The notes below the pieces were generated by a model, which saw only the letters and a list, made by a program, of their open reading frames with translations, searched no databases and was not told where the DNA came from. Made by a program: the position numbers and the translations under genes. Shown here piece by piece: positions 5,044 to 6,484 of a DNA stretch of 6,484 bases. The stretch is from assembly GCA_003158355.1 (NCBI GenBank), contig PMIV01000267.1:1-6484 (forward strand). The letters run 5' to 3'. This DNA comes from Anaerolineaceae bacterium. Lineage in GTDB: Bacteria; Chloroflexota; Anaerolineae; Anaerolineales; Anaerolineaceae. The stretch's first letter is position 1. Each line of letters begins with the position of its first letter.

Positions 5044-6471
5044 TTATTGGTTGTTCGTTTTAGGAGACCAAGTAATGGAGAAAGATTTGTTTTCAGTAAC
5101 CACTGGCTGGAAAGTGATTGTTCCGGTTAGGTTACCCACCGGAAACTTTGTATTACCTTGTCTTGTGATACAGAAGGTTCTGGTAAATACTTCTGACTTA
5201 ATATCTCCTCCACTTCCTCCTCCGCAATTTTCGGTGAAACCGTCGATACCGACATTGACCCACCCGTCCCCAGTACCTGGATCAGAGGAAAACTGGAAAA
5301 CATACCCGGAATTGGAACTGTAGGAGATTGAGATCATGCGGAAAGTATTACCTCCCATAGAAAAAGATTGGTCGACTGCCCATTTGTCCCCATCTTGAGG
5401 ATTTTGGCCAACATTGAAGATGAATTTAGTTTGTTGGGATGCGCCTATGGGCTGAATATGTTCCATTTCATAAGTAATGGTTAGTGGGGGAGAAAAGCCT
5501 TTGTTGATCTGTAAATTCCAAGTCTCTGCATTCTGAACAGTTGCTGTGAGCAGAGGTATATCGTCGGCAGGTAAATTATCAAATTTATGTCCATCGGCGT
5601 CTGTGATATTGACGTTAGTGATTACCCAAATCGAACCATCCTTCATTTGGTTATCATGATCCACCTTGCCCAAATCCCCATAACGGAATTCTCCCTGAAT
5701 TACAAATTGATTGCCAATTTCCAGTACATTTAATAGATGTAGGGGGGCTCCTCCTTTGGGGGTTGGTGTGCCTGATAATATTTCGGGCGCCGTTGCAATC
5801 TGAAGCTCAACGACAGGGGTAACCGCCAACCCATTCGTAGAAGGAACAAATTGTAGTGGAAGCTCCCAATCGGTGGGAACAGTTCCTGTAAGCGTATTGA
5901 AGATGCATGGAAGCACCAGTGTTACCTGGTTGACATCTTGAGGAATGGGCCCCATTAAATTTGCAGCGATCATTTTTTTACCATCGGGCAGAAGCAGGAA
6001 AGGAGCTTCTGTGCATCCACCCCCACCGGTTTCTTTTTTAGGGTAAGCAGAAGATGGTACACCAGAAGCGCCGAAAGCGAGATACGTTTTTTCGGTGGTC
6101 AAGAAAGCGGAAGTGACCGAAACAGTAACTCCCTCTTTTGTGATGCTGACGGGCGTTGCCAATACACGAATGGGGCTATTTTGGTCTACAATGCCTATTC
6201 CAGGAGCAAACCCCAATAGTTTTGCGAATTCTGCATAAACTTTTTGAGGACCAATGGCGAAAACGGAAATTATCAAGATCACCAAAATGGCCAGCGAAAT
6301 GTTCCAAGCCGGTCGCCGGATCAGATTTAGCAGAGAAGCCCTTTTACCCGGACGATCCTTAGTTTGCAACTCATGATTAAGTCCTTCAACGAATGCTGGC
6401 CGAATTCTTGGAACCAGATGGGCCTGGGTAATTCTCTTTTCGAAGTTTGGTGTAGGGGTCCATTTAATCAT
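5044..6471 (-). CDS. Single-pass membrane protein with large extracytoplasmic part, anti-sigma-like topology
   Basis: The protein is 475 aa. Residues 1-55 are basic and cytosolic, with a PAFVEGLNHEL segment (25-35); about 56-74 form one membrane helix; 75-475 are rich in beta-type, Thr/Ser/Gly sequence and lie outside. The region after the helix (GFAPGIGIVDQ, then IRVLATPVSITKEGVTVSVTSAFL, 101-124) resembles DUF4179-like ectodomains of membrane anti-sigma factors and Chloroflexota proteins as I remember them. No zinc HxxxCxxC anti-sigma motif is present. The ectodomain has only four cysteines (153, 189, 416, 434), in two pairs near its ends. The start follows a GGAGGTG site closely. The upstream gene probably ends within or just before this start, so a partner, possibly an ECF sigma factor, may lie just outside the window. 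The gene is visibly more A/T-rich than the gcv genes. Function is not established. Confidence 0.8.
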   Translation of the reverse strand: MIKWTPTPNFEKRITQAHLVPRIRPAFVEGLNHELQTKDRPGKRASLLNLIRRPAWNISLAILVILIISVFAIGPQKVYAEFAKLLGFAPGIGIVDQNSPIRVLATPVSITKEGVTVSVTSAFLTTEKTYLAFGASGVPSSAYPKKETGGGGCTEAPFLLLPDGKKMIAANLMGPIPQDVNQVTLVLPCIFNTLTGTVPTDWELPLQFVPSTNGLAVTPVVELQIATAPEILSGTPTPKGGAPLHLLNVLEIGNQFVIQGEFRYGDLGKVDHDNQMKDGSIWVITNVNITDADGHKFDNLPADDIPLLTATVQNAETWNLQINKGFSPPLTITYEMEHIQPIGASQQTKFIFNVGQNPQDGDKWAVDQSFSMGGNTFRMISISYSSNSGYVFQFSSDPGTGDGWVNVGIDGFTENCGGGSGGDIKSEVFTRTFCITRQGNTKFPVGNLTGTITFQPVVTENKSFSITWSPKTNNQ

Positions 6472-6475
6472 CTGA

Positions 6476-6482
6476 CACCTCC
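6476..6482 (-). promoter_or_regulatory. Shine-Dalgarno of the 475-aa membrane protein gene
   Basis: GGAGGTG on the minus strand, 4 nt before the ATG at 6471 (7 nt counted from the end of GGAG). It supports this start. The site probably lies in the end of an upstream gene: two frames stop just at the start (TGA at 6468-6470, TAA at 6464-6466). Confidence 0.75.
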
Positions 6483-6484
6483 AA

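Noticed and set aside
4865..5323. Plus-strand open frame of 152 codons over the gcv promoter and the end of the membrane protein gene
   Set aside because: It runs antisense over the promoter region and a coding gene, has low-complexity proline- and serine-rich shadow sequence at its end and no visible ribosome-binding site.

Overview
The window reads as a piece of a bacterial chromosome, most likely from Chloroflexota (Anaerolineae-like). This is an inference from gene style only. The glycine decarboxylase P protein is split into two subunits. The last gene has a layout I associate with Chloroflexota membrane anti-sigma-like proteins: a short basic cytosolic tail, one membrane helix, then 'PGIGIVDQ...IRVLATPVS.T..GVTVSV'. 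No marker gene settles the taxonomy. Almost everything is on the minus strand; only the 3' end of one plus-strand gene is present.

Layout from left to right. Positions 1-123 hold the last 40 codons of alanyl-tRNA synthetase (plus strand), closed by a hairpin terminator at 129-167 that can work on both strands. Positions 184-1374 (minus) encode a four-helix membrane-anchored metallophosphoesterase of the YkuE/calcineurin-like type, in which the usual Gly-Asn-His motif is replaced. A perfect 11-bp hairpin (1386-1412) separates it from the glycine cleavage genes. Positions 1427-4627 (minus) form a tight operon, gcvH-gcvPA-gcvPB in transcription order, with overlapping stop and start codons. Its leader (4651-4903) can be read almost completely: a good sigma-70-type promoter, a tandem gcvT-type glycine riboswitch with a possible leader-linker helix, and a rho-independent terminator just before gcvH. 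Positions 5044-6471 (minus) encode a 475-aa single-pass membrane protein with a large extracytoplasmic part of unknown function. Its upstream neighbour lies outside the window.

How the genes work together. GcvPA plus GcvPB decarboxylate glycine with PLP and pass the aminomethyl group to the lipoyl lysine of GcvH. GcvT (absent from this operon) and a lipoamide dehydrogenase must come from elsewhere. The riboswitch most likely lets transcription proceed into gcvH only when glycine is plentiful. The phosphoesterase and the membrane protein have no visible functional tie to glycine metabolism.

No mobile element, CRISPR array, tRNA or rRNA was seen. The window is mostly ordinary core chromosome. 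The points deserving a second look are the riboswitch architecture, the altered phosphoesterase active site, the hairpin that contains two possible start codons, and the unassigned membrane protein with two cysteine pairs.
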